Shown: positions 1-9,125 of the stretch, in pieces | Numbering within the stretch: position 1 is the first letter of the stretch | How the letters are laid out: each line of letters opens with the position of its first letter | Assembly: GCA_016935395.1 (NCBI GenBank) | Contig: JAFGQY010000110.1 | Location: forward strand, 1 to 37,589 | DNA: 37,589 nucleotides | Origin: Parachlamydiales bacterium | GTDB taxonomy: Bacteria; Chlamydiota; Chlamydiia; Chlamydiales; SM23-39 | Direction of reading: 5' to 3' | Made by a program: the position numbers and the translations under genes | The notes under the pieces: model-generated | Database searches by the model: none | Seen by the model: only the letters and a program-made list of their open reading frames with translations | What the model was told of the DNA's origin: nothing

Positions 1-1908
1 AAAAGTAATCCAGGAAGATATTTTCACACCGCTTTTAAAGAATTTAAAAATTTCAAATTTTACCCCAAAATCTTTAGCTAAAAATTGTCCAACAGATGTT
101 TTGAATCTAAGCATATAGGGCTTGTAGTCATAATAAAGATCTAAAAAATATTGAAACCCAATAAAATTTTCATATGTAGGATTTGTGTTTTCAAGTTTTC
201 TTACTTTTTTTTGAAATGAAAAAATATTTTCAAAACTTCTTTTGTAAATATTGGCAACTTGAAATCCAACAGCAAAATTTTTTGAACTTACCGGATAATA
301 TAAGGACTCAAATGCAATACCTGCATAAGACATCTCAAAATATCCCAAAGCTGCTTTTAAAAAATATCCATTTTGAAGATTCCAGTCTTTTTGAAAATAA
401 AGTTTTTCTAAGTGAAAGTTTTTAGATTTGTAATAATTTATAAAATCGGATCTGACATTTATGATTTGAGAGGGATTATATTTGTCTTTATCCCCGACAT
501 CTTTATTAGAAGATTTTACAAAAAAGCTACTTTGCAAGTTATAATAAATTTTTTGATTGGGCAAATATCCGTCAAACAGCAAAGAAAGACCGGAGTCATA
601 TTTAAACTTACCTTTAGTAGATCCAAAATAGGCGTTTACGATTGGTTTAAAAGTAGCGTAAAATATTTTACTGTTTTTTTGATAAATAACATTTGAATCT
701 AAGGTAGAATAATCTTTCGAATAATTTTTCAAAGGGGTAAGCGCCTCTATTTCGAAAGAATTAATTTCTTTGTTTTTGTACTTTTCTAAATATTTTTTTT
801 GAAAAGAATATCTGTTAATAGGAACCGAATAATTTTCTACACCAACATTAATATTTTCGATATCATCAAAGGTAGAGCTGATTAAAACGCCTTGAATTCT
901 TTCCTTAAGATTTTTTTGAGATGTATACTTATTATTTTCAATACTTAAAGAAAGACTTTTTTTATCCCCCTCACTAAAGTGTAAAGCTGCTTTACAAAGA
1001 TCGATTCCTTGATTCTTAAATGCTTCATTTAACTTATGAGATAGACTTTCTTCTTCCTTAAAAAGATTGTTAGATTTTTTTTTGTTGTATAAAGGAGGAT
1101 CTAAATATTTTGGATACATACCTACAGGACTATTTAAATCACAATATGCAGAAATTGAACCTGCTATTTTTTGCCCTCTAATTGAGCTTAAGCTCAATTG
1201 CAAAAAATCCCAAAAGTTATAGTGAAGCCCTATATTTATAGGAGTATTAACTTTTTTCCCCTTGGGATGTTCGAACAGATGATTTTGATAATCATTTGCA
1301 TCATACTCAACAGCAAAAGACAAACTAGAAAGATAAGTATCCCGATCTATAAATGGGTAATACTCCACTCCCCCAAAAAATCCATTTATTCTCCCCTTTG
1401 AATATCCAAAGCTTACTTCAAAATTTTCATTAAAAAACTGCTTTGTTAAAACAATATATTTTGAATGAAATCTTTTAGATCCAAATAAATCATTAAATCC
1501 GATAGCTACATCAAAAAAATTTTGGAATCCAAAGTTTTTACTTTTTAATAATAGTTTAACATTTAGAGCTCTGTCAGCATCATTTCCAAAACCTAAATGA
1601 CCAAACCCCCTTTCAATATAGTTATTATAAATCCAATAGTTGAAAGACAATTCAAAATTATCAAAATATTGAAGAGAAGATGAAAAAAGATTATACGGAT
1701 CAACAAAGCTATACCCAAAACAGATTTTTCCGCTTAGAACACTTCTGGCTGAAGGCATATTGAAATAGCCTACAATTCCATTAAAATTATAATTAGCCGG
1801 CAGTTCTTTATAATTTTCCGAGTTAATACACTTATAACTATTAGGATCTATTAAGCCAAAACCTGCCGATAAAAAAATTAATGATGTAAATAATAATTTT
1901 AATTTCAA
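1..1908 (-). CDS. YjbH-family (exopolysaccharide biosynthesis-type) outer-membrane protein, partial; C-terminus lies beyond window start
   Basis: Minus-strand frame open from 1908 to 1 (636 codons, no stop), missed by the ORF track because no stop lies in the window. TTG start preceded by AGGGA. Signal peptide MKLKLLFTSLIFLSAGFG. Motifs GIVGYFNMPSARSVLSGKICFGYSF, FGGVEYYPF, GYFEMSYAGIAFESLYYPVSSKNFAVGF and LRFKTSVGQFLAKDFGVKFEI resemble E. coli YjbH as I recall it. Confidence 0.85.
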   Translation of the reverse strand, partial: MKLKLLFTSLIFLSAGFGLIDPNSYKCINSENYKELPANYNFNGIVGYFNMPSARSVLSGKICFGYSFVDPYNLFSSSLQYFDNFELSFNYWIYNNYIERGFGHLGFGNDADRALNVKLLLKSKNFGFQNFFDVAIGFNDLFGSKRFHSKYIVLTKQFFNENFEVSFGYSKGRINGFFGGVEYYPFIDRDTYLSSLSFAVEYDANDYQNHLFEHPKGKKVNTPINIGLHYNFWDFLQLSLSSIRGQKIAGSISAYCDLNSPVGMYPKYLDPPLYNKKKSNNLFKEEESLSHKLNEAFKNQGIDLCKAALHFSEGDKKSLSLSIENNKYTSQKNLKERIQGVLISSTFDDIENINVGVENYSVPINRYSFQKKYLEKYKNKEINSFEIEALTPLKNYSKDYSTLDSNVIYQKNSKIFYATFKPIVNAYFGSTKGKFKYDSGLSLLFDGYLPNQKIYYNLQSSFFVKSSNKDVGDKDKYNPSQIINVRSDFINYYKSKNFHLEKLYFQKDWNLQNGYFLKAALGYFEMSYAGIAFESLYYPVSSKNFAVGFQVANIYKRSFENIFSFQKKVRKLENTNPTYENFIGFQYFLDLYYDYKPYMLRFKTSVGQFLAKDFGVKFEIFKFFKSGVKISSWITF

Positions 1909-2089
1909 AATATCCCTAATATTTTATTTTAATAATAAAATTCTATTAATCATAAGGGAAATTATTTAAAAACCAACAATTTCTTAACGATTTCTTAAAT
2001 CTTATTTGAAGATTAATAATGCTTTTTCATATACTAAAATTCTACCAGAAGTATATGCATATGTACTTTAATTTATAAAAGGGATTGAA

Positions 2090-4237
2090 ATGACATATTT
2101 AAATGATTTCAAAGAAAAAATAAAAGAAAATGATTATCCAGGTTTTATAAAAATTTGGGAAGAATACTGTTATAATGACAGTGTAGATTATGATGAACTG
2201 AAAAGCATTCTTTTAGAGGCTAGTAATTCTGATATTAAAGAAAAGTTTGGCCAGCACGTTAATAGAGCCCTGTCATTATATGAAAAAATTCAAGATGAAG
2301 AAAAAAAACATGACATATTTAAATTAATTATAGATATACAAACGAGAAATGATGAAGATTTGGCTTCACTTGTTTACGATCATTTAGAAAAAAGATATTC
2401 AAAAGACCCATTATTTAGTGAAAAAATAAGAATCATCGGACTTAGATCCAGACAAGATTTCCAAGGCGCTATTAGTAAATATGAACTTTTAAATCACATT
2501 GATAAAGGAAAATTTGTTTTTCATAAAGCCGGATGGGGGACTGGGGAAGTTTTAGAATGTTCACTTCTTAGAGAAGAGTTGGTTTTAGAATTTGAATATC
2601 TTGTGGGGCATAAAAGTTTATCTTTTGAAAATGCTTTAAAAACCTTAATTCCTTTAGATGACAACCACTTTTTAGCAAGAAGATTCGGTAATCCGGATTT
2701 TTTAGAAAAACAGGCGAAAGAAAATCCAGTAGAAATTATTAAACTGCTTATACAGGATTTAGGACCTAAATCAGCTTCTGAAATCAAAGAAAATTTAAGT
2801 GAACTTGTAATTCCATCAGATGAATGGAATAAATGGTGGCAAACAGCCCGAGCAAAACTAAAAAAAGACAAATTTATCGAATCTCCAGCTTCTCTTAACG
2901 AACCGTTTAAACTAAGAAAAAAAGAAGTATCTCACGAAGAAATTTTACATAAAAGTTTAGAAAACAAGCCAAAACCTAAAGAAATAATCCAAATGATTCA
3001 TTCATTTTTAAGAGATTTTTCTGAAACCTTAAAAAATGAAGATTTTAAAAACTCTTTAATTTCAAAACTTTTGGATGTACTTTCTTATGAGGATGTAAAA
3101 GAGTCTGAAAAATTACAAATATATTTCTTTTTAGAAACACTTAAAGCAGAAAAAGAATTAATCAACACCAAACAAATAATAGAAGAATCTAAATCATTGA
3201 CAGAGCTTTTACATGAAATTGATGTAATAAGTTTTAAAAAACGTCTTTTATTAAGCATTAGAAAGTATAAAAAAGATTGGCAAGAAATATTTTTAGATCT
3301 TTTCTTTAAAGTAGATCAAAATATCTTACGAGATTACATTTTACAGGAACTTACCAAAGCTAAAAATGTTAAATTGAAAGATAAGATTAAAGAACTTATG
3401 AATCATCCTCTTATTCAACCTTTAGCATTTATTTGGTATTTCCAAAAAATTATCTCCGAAAAAGAGAAAGTTCCTTTTTCTGATAAAGAGGGTAAAACAA
3501 AATTTTTTGAAGGCTTTTTAATATTATTAGATCATTTAGGGTCAAAACCTGAAAAGAAAGATTTGGCTAAAAAGATGGTTAATATTCTTACAGGCAATAA
3601 ATTTGAATTAGTTCGAGATATTATGAAAATTGCAAATCTCGAACAAGTTAAAGAATACATACTTCTGTCCACAAAATGTGGAGTTTTGGAAGATCATGAT
3701 ATTAAAATAATTCATTCGGTAGCAAAAGTTGCTCATCCAAGTCTAAATGACTATTCCTCTTCCGAAATACCTGAAGATATTATTTGGATGACAGCTGAAG
3801 GGTACAACAAACTGAAAAACAAAATTGAAAGATTGTCTTCTGTTGAAATGATTGACAATGCAAAAGAAATAGAAGAGGCTAGATCACACGGAGACTTAAG
3901 AGAAAATGCTGAATACAAAGCAGCTCTTGAAAGAAGAGACAGACTGCAAAGCGAAATAAAACTTTTAGTTGATCAAATTAGCAAAGCAAAACTTCTTTTA
4001 AAAGAAGATGTTACAACTGAAAAGGTTAATGTCGGAACAGTAATTGACTGCAAAAGTCCCCATGGAGAAAAAATCACTTTTACAATATTAGGACCCTTTG
4101 AAGCTAAAGCTGAAGAAAACATAATCTCTTTTCAATCTAAACTTGCTAAAGATATCCTTGGTAAAACTATTGGAGAAAAGTTTTTATTCAAAAATCAAGA
4201 GTATACCATCGTTGATATCAGAAATTATTTTGAATAA
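2090..4237 (+). CDS. greA: Transcript cleavage factor GreA, long chlamydial form with large N-terminal helical extension
   Basis: 715 aa. C-terminal Gre domain: MTAEGYNKLKNKIERLSS...EEARSHGDLRENAEYKAALERRDRLQSEIKLL. Length fits chlamydial GreA (CT636-like). Confidence 0.93.
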   Translation: MTYLNDFKEKIKENDYPGFIKIWEEYCYNDSVDYDELKSILLEASNSDIKEKFGQHVNRALSLYEKIQDEEKKHDIFKLIIDIQTRNDEDLASLVYDHLEKRYSKDPLFSEKIRIIGLRSRQDFQGAISKYELLNHIDKGKFVFHKAGWGTGEVLECSLLREELVLEFEYLVGHKSLSFENALKTLIPLDDNHFLARRFGNPDFLEKQAKENPVEIIKLLIQDLGPKSASEIKENLSELVIPSDEWNKWWQTARAKLKKDKFIESPASLNEPFKLRKKEVSHEEILHKSLENKPKPKEIIQMIHSFLRDFSETLKNEDFKNSLISKLLDVLSYEDVKESEKLQIYFFLETLKAEKELINTKQIIEESKSLTELLHEIDVISFKKRLLLSIRKYKKDWQEIFLDLFFKVDQNILRDYILQELTKAKNVKLKDKIKELMNHPLIQPLAFIWYFQKIISEKEKVPFSDKEGKTKFFEGFLILLDHLGSKPEKKDLAKKMVNILTGNKFELVRDIMKIANLEQVKEYILLSTKCGVLEDHDIKIIHSVAKVAHPSLNDYSSSEIPEDIIWMTAEGYNKLKNKIERLSSVEMIDNAKEIEEARSHGDLRENAEYKAALERRDRLQSEIKLLVDQISKAKLLLKEDVTTEKVNVGTVIDCKSPHGEKITFTILGPFEAKAEENIISFQSKLAKDILGKTIGEKFLFKNQEYTIVDIRNYFE

Positions 4238-4287
4238 ATTTTAATTTAGTATAGTTTTATAAAAGAGCACATTTTTTAAGGTTTTGT

Positions 4288-4920
4288 ATGAATATAGAAG
4301 AAGAGTCAATCAAAAAAGATTTTCAAATTGTATTAGCTACAAAGAATTTACATAAAATTAGGGAGATAAAAACCATTCTGTCAGAACTTCTTCCAAATTT
4401 AGATGTTTTAAGCTTGTTAGATTTTCCAGATTATACCCCGGTAAAAGAAACAGGCAAAACTTTTGAAGAAAATGCAATTTTAAAAGCGATTGATGCTGCA
4501 AAAGTTTTAAATAAATGGACCCTCGCCGATGATTCAGGTCTGGTAGTTCCTTCTTTAAATGGAGAGCCTGGTGTGTATTCAGCTAGATATGCAGGAGAAA
4601 ATGCAACAGACAAGGATAATAGAGCAAAGCTTTTATCAAAACTTGAGTCTCTATCTGAAAAAGAAAGATATGCCTATTTCCAATGCTGTATGGCCATTGC
4701 AAGTCCAAATGGCTTGAAAAAATGCGCTTGCTCGAAAGTTGAAGGAAAGCTCACTTTAGAAGAAAGAGGGGGAGAGGGTTTTGGATACGATCCGATCTTT
4801 ATTAAACATGATTATAACCAAACCTTTGCCGAGCTAAAAGAGGCTATTAAAAATAAAATTTCCCATAGAAGAAAAGCTATAGACAAGATTTTAGCTACAT
4901 TAGAAAATCTTAATTCATGA
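4288..4920 (+). CDS. rdgB: Non-canonical purine NTP pyrophosphatase (RdgB/HAM1 family)
   Basis: VLATKNLHKIREIK, ETGKTFEENAILKA, ADDSGLVVPSLNGEPGVYSARYAG, GFGYDPIF, SHRRKA. Confidence 0.95.
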   Translation: MNIEEESIKKDFQIVLATKNLHKIREIKTILSELLPNLDVLSLLDFPDYTPVKETGKTFEENAILKAIDAAKVLNKWTLADDSGLVVPSLNGEPGVYSARYAGENATDKDNRAKLLSKLESLSEKERYAYFQCCMAIASPNGLKKCACSKVEGKLTLEERGGEGFGYDPIFIKHDYNQTFAELKEAIKNKISHRRKAIDKILATLENLNS

Positions 4921-5417
4921 AATATTACATTGATGGCTACAATCTTCTGTTTCAATTATTTCACTGCGATAAAAAATTAGAAATTCAAAGAAATCTTGTA
5001 ATAGATTTTTTAAAAGAGAGCTGTTTGCATCTAGATTTAAATATCGAAGTTGTATTTGATGGACATAAAAGTGAATCCCCGATGCCAAATAGAGATTATT
5101 TTGATCATTTAGATGTTATTTATACACCCAAAAATCAAACAGCTGACGATTATATACTAGAGCAAATTTTTTTAAGCAAAACGCCTTCTAAAATAACCGT
5201 CATTTCATCTGACAAACACCTTACTAAAACAGCTAAAAGCATGAACTCCTCCGCTATGTCGTTAACCGGCTTTTTAAATTGGTTAAAAAACCAGGAAAAA
5301 AAAGCGCTTCAAAAAAAGGTTTTTGATGAAGAGTTTTCTGATACCTCTAAAAATATAAAAAGACTTAAAAAGATTTTTGAAGAAAAATTAGAAGGCGGAG
5401 TAGAAGATTGGGATTAA
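4917..5417 (+). CDS. NYN-domain (YacP-like) putative endoribonuclease
   Basis: YYIDGYNLLFQLF, EVVFDGHKS, ADDYILEQI, ITVISSDKHL. Start overlaps the rdgB stop (ATGA). Confidence 0.8.
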   Translation: MKYYIDGYNLLFQLFHCDKKLEIQRNLVIDFLKESCLHLDLNIEVVFDGHKSESPMPNRDYFDHLDVIYTPKNQTADDYILEQIFLSKTPSKITVISSDKHLTKTAKSMNSSAMSLTGFLNWLKNQEKKALQKKVFDEEFSDTSKNIKRLKKIFEEKLEGGVEDWD

Positions 5418-5695
5418 TATTTAATCTCAAATTTTGAATAATTATTTTGAGGTTTTTTCATCTCTTTTTCAAATTTAGTAATTTTCCCAAAACCGGGATT
5501 ATTCAAAATCAATTTCAATAATTCATCTAAAACCTGCTTTTTTGCTTGAGCTACAAGCTCAACAGACCCATTTTCCAAATTTTTAATATATCCGTTAATT
5601 TGAAGCATGTTAGCAAAAGATTTTACATGTGATCTAAAAAAAACTCCCTGAACAGTACCAAAAAAAATTACATGAAGCTCAAATATTTCACCCAT
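5414..5695 (-). CDS. acyP: Acylphosphatase
   Basis: HVIFFGTVQGVFFRSHVKSFANMLQINGYIKNLENGSVELVAQ matches the acylphosphatase signature (G.VQGV.FR, GW.kN..dG.Ve). Confidence 0.88.
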   Translation of the reverse strand: MGEIFELHVIFFGTVQGVFFRSHVKSFANMLQINGYIKNLENGSVELVAQAKKQVLDELLKLILNNPGFGKITKFEKEMKKPQNNYSKFEIKY

Positions 5696-6668
5696 CTAAA
5701 TAGCTCCAAGAAAAGTCATTAATATGGCCCAAAATATCCTTAATATTATCTGAAGAATTTATATCAATTCTAAGTTGTTTTATGTTTTTGATCTCTTTTA
5801 AGTACCATCCACAAATTCTTCTAATAGCAAAAACGGCATTTGTATTTCCATCTTCTTGAATCAAGTAATCTATATATTTTAGTAAGCTGTTTTTTCTTTT
5901 TTCAGCATCCTTATTAATTATTTTATCATTAAAAAAATCTTCAATATCTTCTGCTAACCATGGAGTTTTAAGCATTCCTCTGGCTATCATAACCCCATCG
6001 CAAGCGGTTTGATCAAAAATATTTTTTACATCCTGCGGTGTATACAAGTCTCCATTCCCTATAACCAATATTTCTTTAGCTATGGCTTTACATTGCTTAA
6101 TATAGTCCCAATTTGCTTTTCCGCTATATCCCTGTTTTTTTGTTCTTCCGTGAATTGTTATTGCTTTAGCGTTAGCACTCTCGGCTATTTTCACTAGATC
6201 TTGAGCTACAATTGAGTTTTCATCCCATCCGATTCTGATTTTAACTGTGATGGGAACTTTTACATTTGATGCCATTTCATGAATGATTTCTCCAATTAGC
6301 TCAGGAGTTTTTAACATTGCCGAGCCGCTTCCGTCTTTGACTACTTTGGGAACTGGACAACCGCAATTTAAATCAATAACATCAAATCCTAAATCTTCAA
6401 CAATTTTGGCTGCCAATCTTGCGCTTTTGGGATTTGTGCCACAAAGCTGAGCTCCTATTGGCTTCATATCTTGGGTGTATTTTAACATTTTACCCATTTT
6501 CCCTCTGACAAGAGGTTCTATCTTTAGCATTTCACAAAAAAGTAGTCCCTTATGAAAATGCCTTAATAATTTTCTAAAAGAAAAATCGGTATATTCAGCT
6601 AAAGGAGCATACAAAATATTATTATCTAAACAAAGAGATCCAATGTTGAATTTTTTTTTGTATGTCAT
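5688..6668 (-). CDS. dus: tRNA-dihydrouridine synthase
   Basis: APLAEYTDFSFRKLLR, GAQLCGTNP, VIDLNCGCPVPKVVKDGSGSAML, VKIRIGWD, AITIHGRTKKQGYSGKANWDYI, GNGDLYTPQDV. CT644/yohI-like. Confidence 0.95.
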   Translation of the reverse strand: MTYKKKFNIGSLCLDNNILYAPLAEYTDFSFRKLLRHFHKGLLFCEMLKIEPLVRGKMGKMLKYTQDMKPIGAQLCGTNPKSARLAAKIVEDLGFDVIDLNCGCPVPKVVKDGSGSAMLKTPELIGEIIHEMASNVKVPITVKIRIGWDENSIVAQDLVKIAESANAKAITIHGRTKKQGYSGKANWDYIKQCKAIAKEILVIGNGDLYTPQDVKNIFDQTACDGVMIARGMLKTPWLAEDIEDFFNDKIINKDAEKRKNSLLKYIDYLIQEDGNTNAVFAIRRICGWYLKEIKNIKQLRIDINSSDNIKDILGHINDFSWSYLDG

Positions 6669-6916
6669 CTTAAAAAACTTAAAACTATTTTTTCTAATAT
6701 TTGAAGAGCAAAAAAACCGATCATAGGACTTAAATCCAACATTCCTCCAATTGGAGGAATTATCCTTCTAAAGATATTTAGATAGGGATCTGTATAATGA
6801 GCTATAAATCTCATAAAATGACTGTCTGTAAAAGATGGGAACCATGATCCCATTACTCGAGCAAATAACATTATAGTATAACAAGAAAATAATAACTTTA
6901 CAGAGTTTGCAAACAT
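6665..6916 (-). CDS. YggT family membrane protein
   Basis: 83 aa; YGGT-type AHYTDPYLNIFRRIIPPIGGMLDLSPMIGFFALQILE. Overlaps the dus start. Confidence 0.85.
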   Translation of the reverse strand: MFANSVKLLFSCYTIMLFARVMGSWFPSFTDSHFMRFIAHYTDPYLNIFRRIIPPIGGMLDLSPMIGFFALQILEKIVLSFLR

Positions 6917-7070
6917 ATATATTTTTTTTTGTTTATTTCTTTAATATTCTACAATTCATAAAGCTAAAAGTCATTCAAAAAAAATGAACATTCAAAAGAT
7001 TATTTCATCTTCTTTAAAAAGCAAAATCTAGGTAAAATTACATACCTTAAAAATGAAAGGATTTTTTTGA

Positions 7071-8468
7071 ATGAAATATATAGGAATTGATTATACTGAT
7101 GATATTTTTTATATAGCTAGATTAGATGAAAATAATGCTATTTTATCATTAGAAAATCTGGATAGCAAAAACCAAAAAAATGTAAAACAGCTTTACATTT
7201 TGGATAAAGAAAAGATTTTAATTTCTACCGGACTCGACGCTTCTGATGTAGTTATTAAAAATACTGATTTTCATGTAAAAAAATCTTTATTTATGAAAAA
7301 TGCTTATGATTTTCAAAAAGAGTCGCTAACCACTTTAGATCCAGAAAAGACAATATCAATACAAAATCATATAAATGAAAAATCTTTGCTGCAATTTTTT
7401 ATAACCACAAAAGATCTGGTCAAAAAGCATCTTAGAAAATTTAACCATTTTCAAATAGATCCGGATTTTATATCTGCTTCAGCTGTGGCTTTAAAAAGGT
7501 TTGCAAAACTCTACACAGCTGAAAAAAACATTTTTATCGTTAACATTCAAAAGTCAAAAATTACTTTTGTGTTAATTAAAGATGATATTATTGAAAAGAG
7601 CTTTGCTATTAAAAATGGGCATGTAGACAAATCAGTTACAGAAAATGACATTATAAAAATATTTGAATCGTTTAATCAAAATCCTAAAGATGTATTTAAC
7701 CTTCTTTTGTGCGGTGAAGAGAATTTTAAAAGCTCTTTCTCCCATTTAAAAGCTCATAAAAATATCTCAATCTTTTTAACAAATAATGAATTAGAAAAAA
7801 AGTTACCTGAAATACAAAAATATGCTATTTCCATAGGCCTTGCCTTAGAGCCAAGTCAGCCGGACAAAGATCAAATTAATTTCAGAACCAAAGAATTTAC
7901 GACAATAAAGGTTTTGAAAAATAGAGTTAGAAAAATTAAAACTTTTGCATTGGTTTGTATTCTTCTTTCAATTTTATTGATTTTATTTACAAATATTTCT
8001 GTATTCAAAAAAGAAAAAAAATTAAGAAAAAATTTAGAAAATCTATCTATCTACGAAAAAAAATATCTAGATTCAAACCAGAATTTACTTTTTAAAGATA
8101 TTCATAAAGATATTGCAGGTTATGAAAGCAGATTAAACAATCAAACCAAAAAGTTTCCCTATTTTTTTACAGCATATCAAGTAACCGATGTCTTGAATTG
8201 GGTAAACACACATCCATATTTAAAAAATGCTGAAATAAAAAGCTTTACTTACGAGATGCAAAGCTATCCTACTTTGGAAGCAAAAGCCCAACCTTATTTG
8301 GTAAAAATAGATTTGGAATTTCAAACGGCAAACTCAAAAGAAGCTAGAGGCTTTTATAGTGATCTGCAAAAGCAAAAAGCTTTAATCGACCAATCTAAAG
8401 AAATTTTATGGGAATCATTTAACGACACATATAAAACAACATTTTATTTAAAAAACAAAAAAACATAA
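7071..8468 (+). CDS. PilM/GspL-like protein: actin-like ATPase fold followed by one TM helix and a periplasmic domain
   Basis: MKYIGIDYTDDIFYIARLD; IFIVNIQKSKITFVLIKDD; TM FALVCILLSILLILFTNISVF then coiled-coil. CT646-like by position and size (from memory). Confidence 0.6.
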   Translation: MKYIGIDYTDDIFYIARLDENNAILSLENLDSKNQKNVKQLYILDKEKILISTGLDASDVVIKNTDFHVKKSLFMKNAYDFQKESLTTLDPEKTISIQNHINEKSLLQFFITTKDLVKKHLRKFNHFQIDPDFISASAVALKRFAKLYTAEKNIFIVNIQKSKITFVLIKDDIIEKSFAIKNGHVDKSVTENDIIKIFESFNQNPKDVFNLLLCGEENFKSSFSHLKAHKNISIFLTNNELEKKLPEIQKYAISIGLALEPSQPDKDQINFRTKEFTTIKVLKNRVRKIKTFALVCILLSILLILFTNISVFKKEKKLRKNLENLSIYEKKYLDSNQNLLFKDIHKDIAGYESRLNNQTKKFPYFFTAYQVTDVLNWVNTHPYLKNAEIKSFTYEMQSYPTLEAKAQPYLVKIDLEFQTANSKEARGFYSDLQKQKALIDQSKEILWESFNDTYKTTFYLKNKKT

Positions 8469-8477
8469 GAAAAACAA

Positions 8478-9125
8478 ATGCTTAAAAATATTGAAGACAA
8501 ATTGATAGATTTTTTTAAAAGCGAGAAAAACTCACTATATACAATTTTAATTTTAGCCTTTATTTTTGCCGCTTCTTTTTTTTACAGCTTTTCAAAAAAC
8601 AAAAAAATTAACCAGGCCTTTCAAACCTATCAAACCCTTGAAACAACCTGCATTAATAGTTTGGAATATAGAAAAAAAATATTAGACTTTTTACAAAAAA
8701 AAACTGTTTTTGATCCTTACTTTATTGATAATCATTTAGAAAGCATAACTCTACTGCAAAACGAAAAAAGCAAATTAGAAAATATTGGAAAACATCCTTT
8801 GTTTTCAAACAGCGATAGTCTTAAAAGAAGACTAAAATATTTATCCGGCAAAGATAATAAAATAAAATTTATCGAAGAAAATATTAAAGAAAGTTCATTA
8901 GTTAAAGAAACAGATGAGATTTTGCAAAACCAAATAGAAATCGATCTTTCTGATCTTAAAAAAATTCTTTCGATTATAGAAAACAGAAAGATTGATGAAT
9001 TCATCCCTATAGAATCATCTCCTCAATTAATAATAAAATATTTTGATTTAAAAAAAGAAAAAGACAGCTCTTTTTCTTTAGATTTAAAACTTTTAAAAAG
9101 AGAATTTACAAAGAAAAAATCATGA
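8478..9125 (+). CDS. Bitopic membrane protein, GspM/PilO-like by architecture and position
   Basis: Single N-terminal TM (LYTILILAFIFAASFFYSFS), then coiled-coil and a small C-terminal domain. Directly follows the GspL/PilM-like gene. Confidence 0.5.
   Translation: MLKNIEDKLIDFFKSEKNSLYTILILAFIFAASFFYSFSKNKKINQAFQTYQTLETTCINSLEYRKKILDFLQKKTVFDPYFIDNHLESITLLQNEKSKLENIGKHPLFSNSDSLKRRLKYLSGKDNKIKFIEENIKESSLVKETDEILQNQIEIDLSDLKKILSIIENRKIDEFIPIESSPQLIIKYFDLKKEKDSSFSLDLKLLKREFTKKKS

Noticed and set aside
183-1401. Plus-strand ORFs at 183-425, 412-696 and 1198-1401
   Set aside because: Antisense shadows of the open minus-strand YjbH-like frame (1908 to 1); no domain-like composition.
2521-2871. 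Minus ORF of 116 aa inside greA
   Set aside because: Fully antisense to a well-supported CDS.
4431-6197. ORFs at 4431-4613 (-) and 6009-6197 (+)
   Set aside because: Antisense to rdgB and dus.
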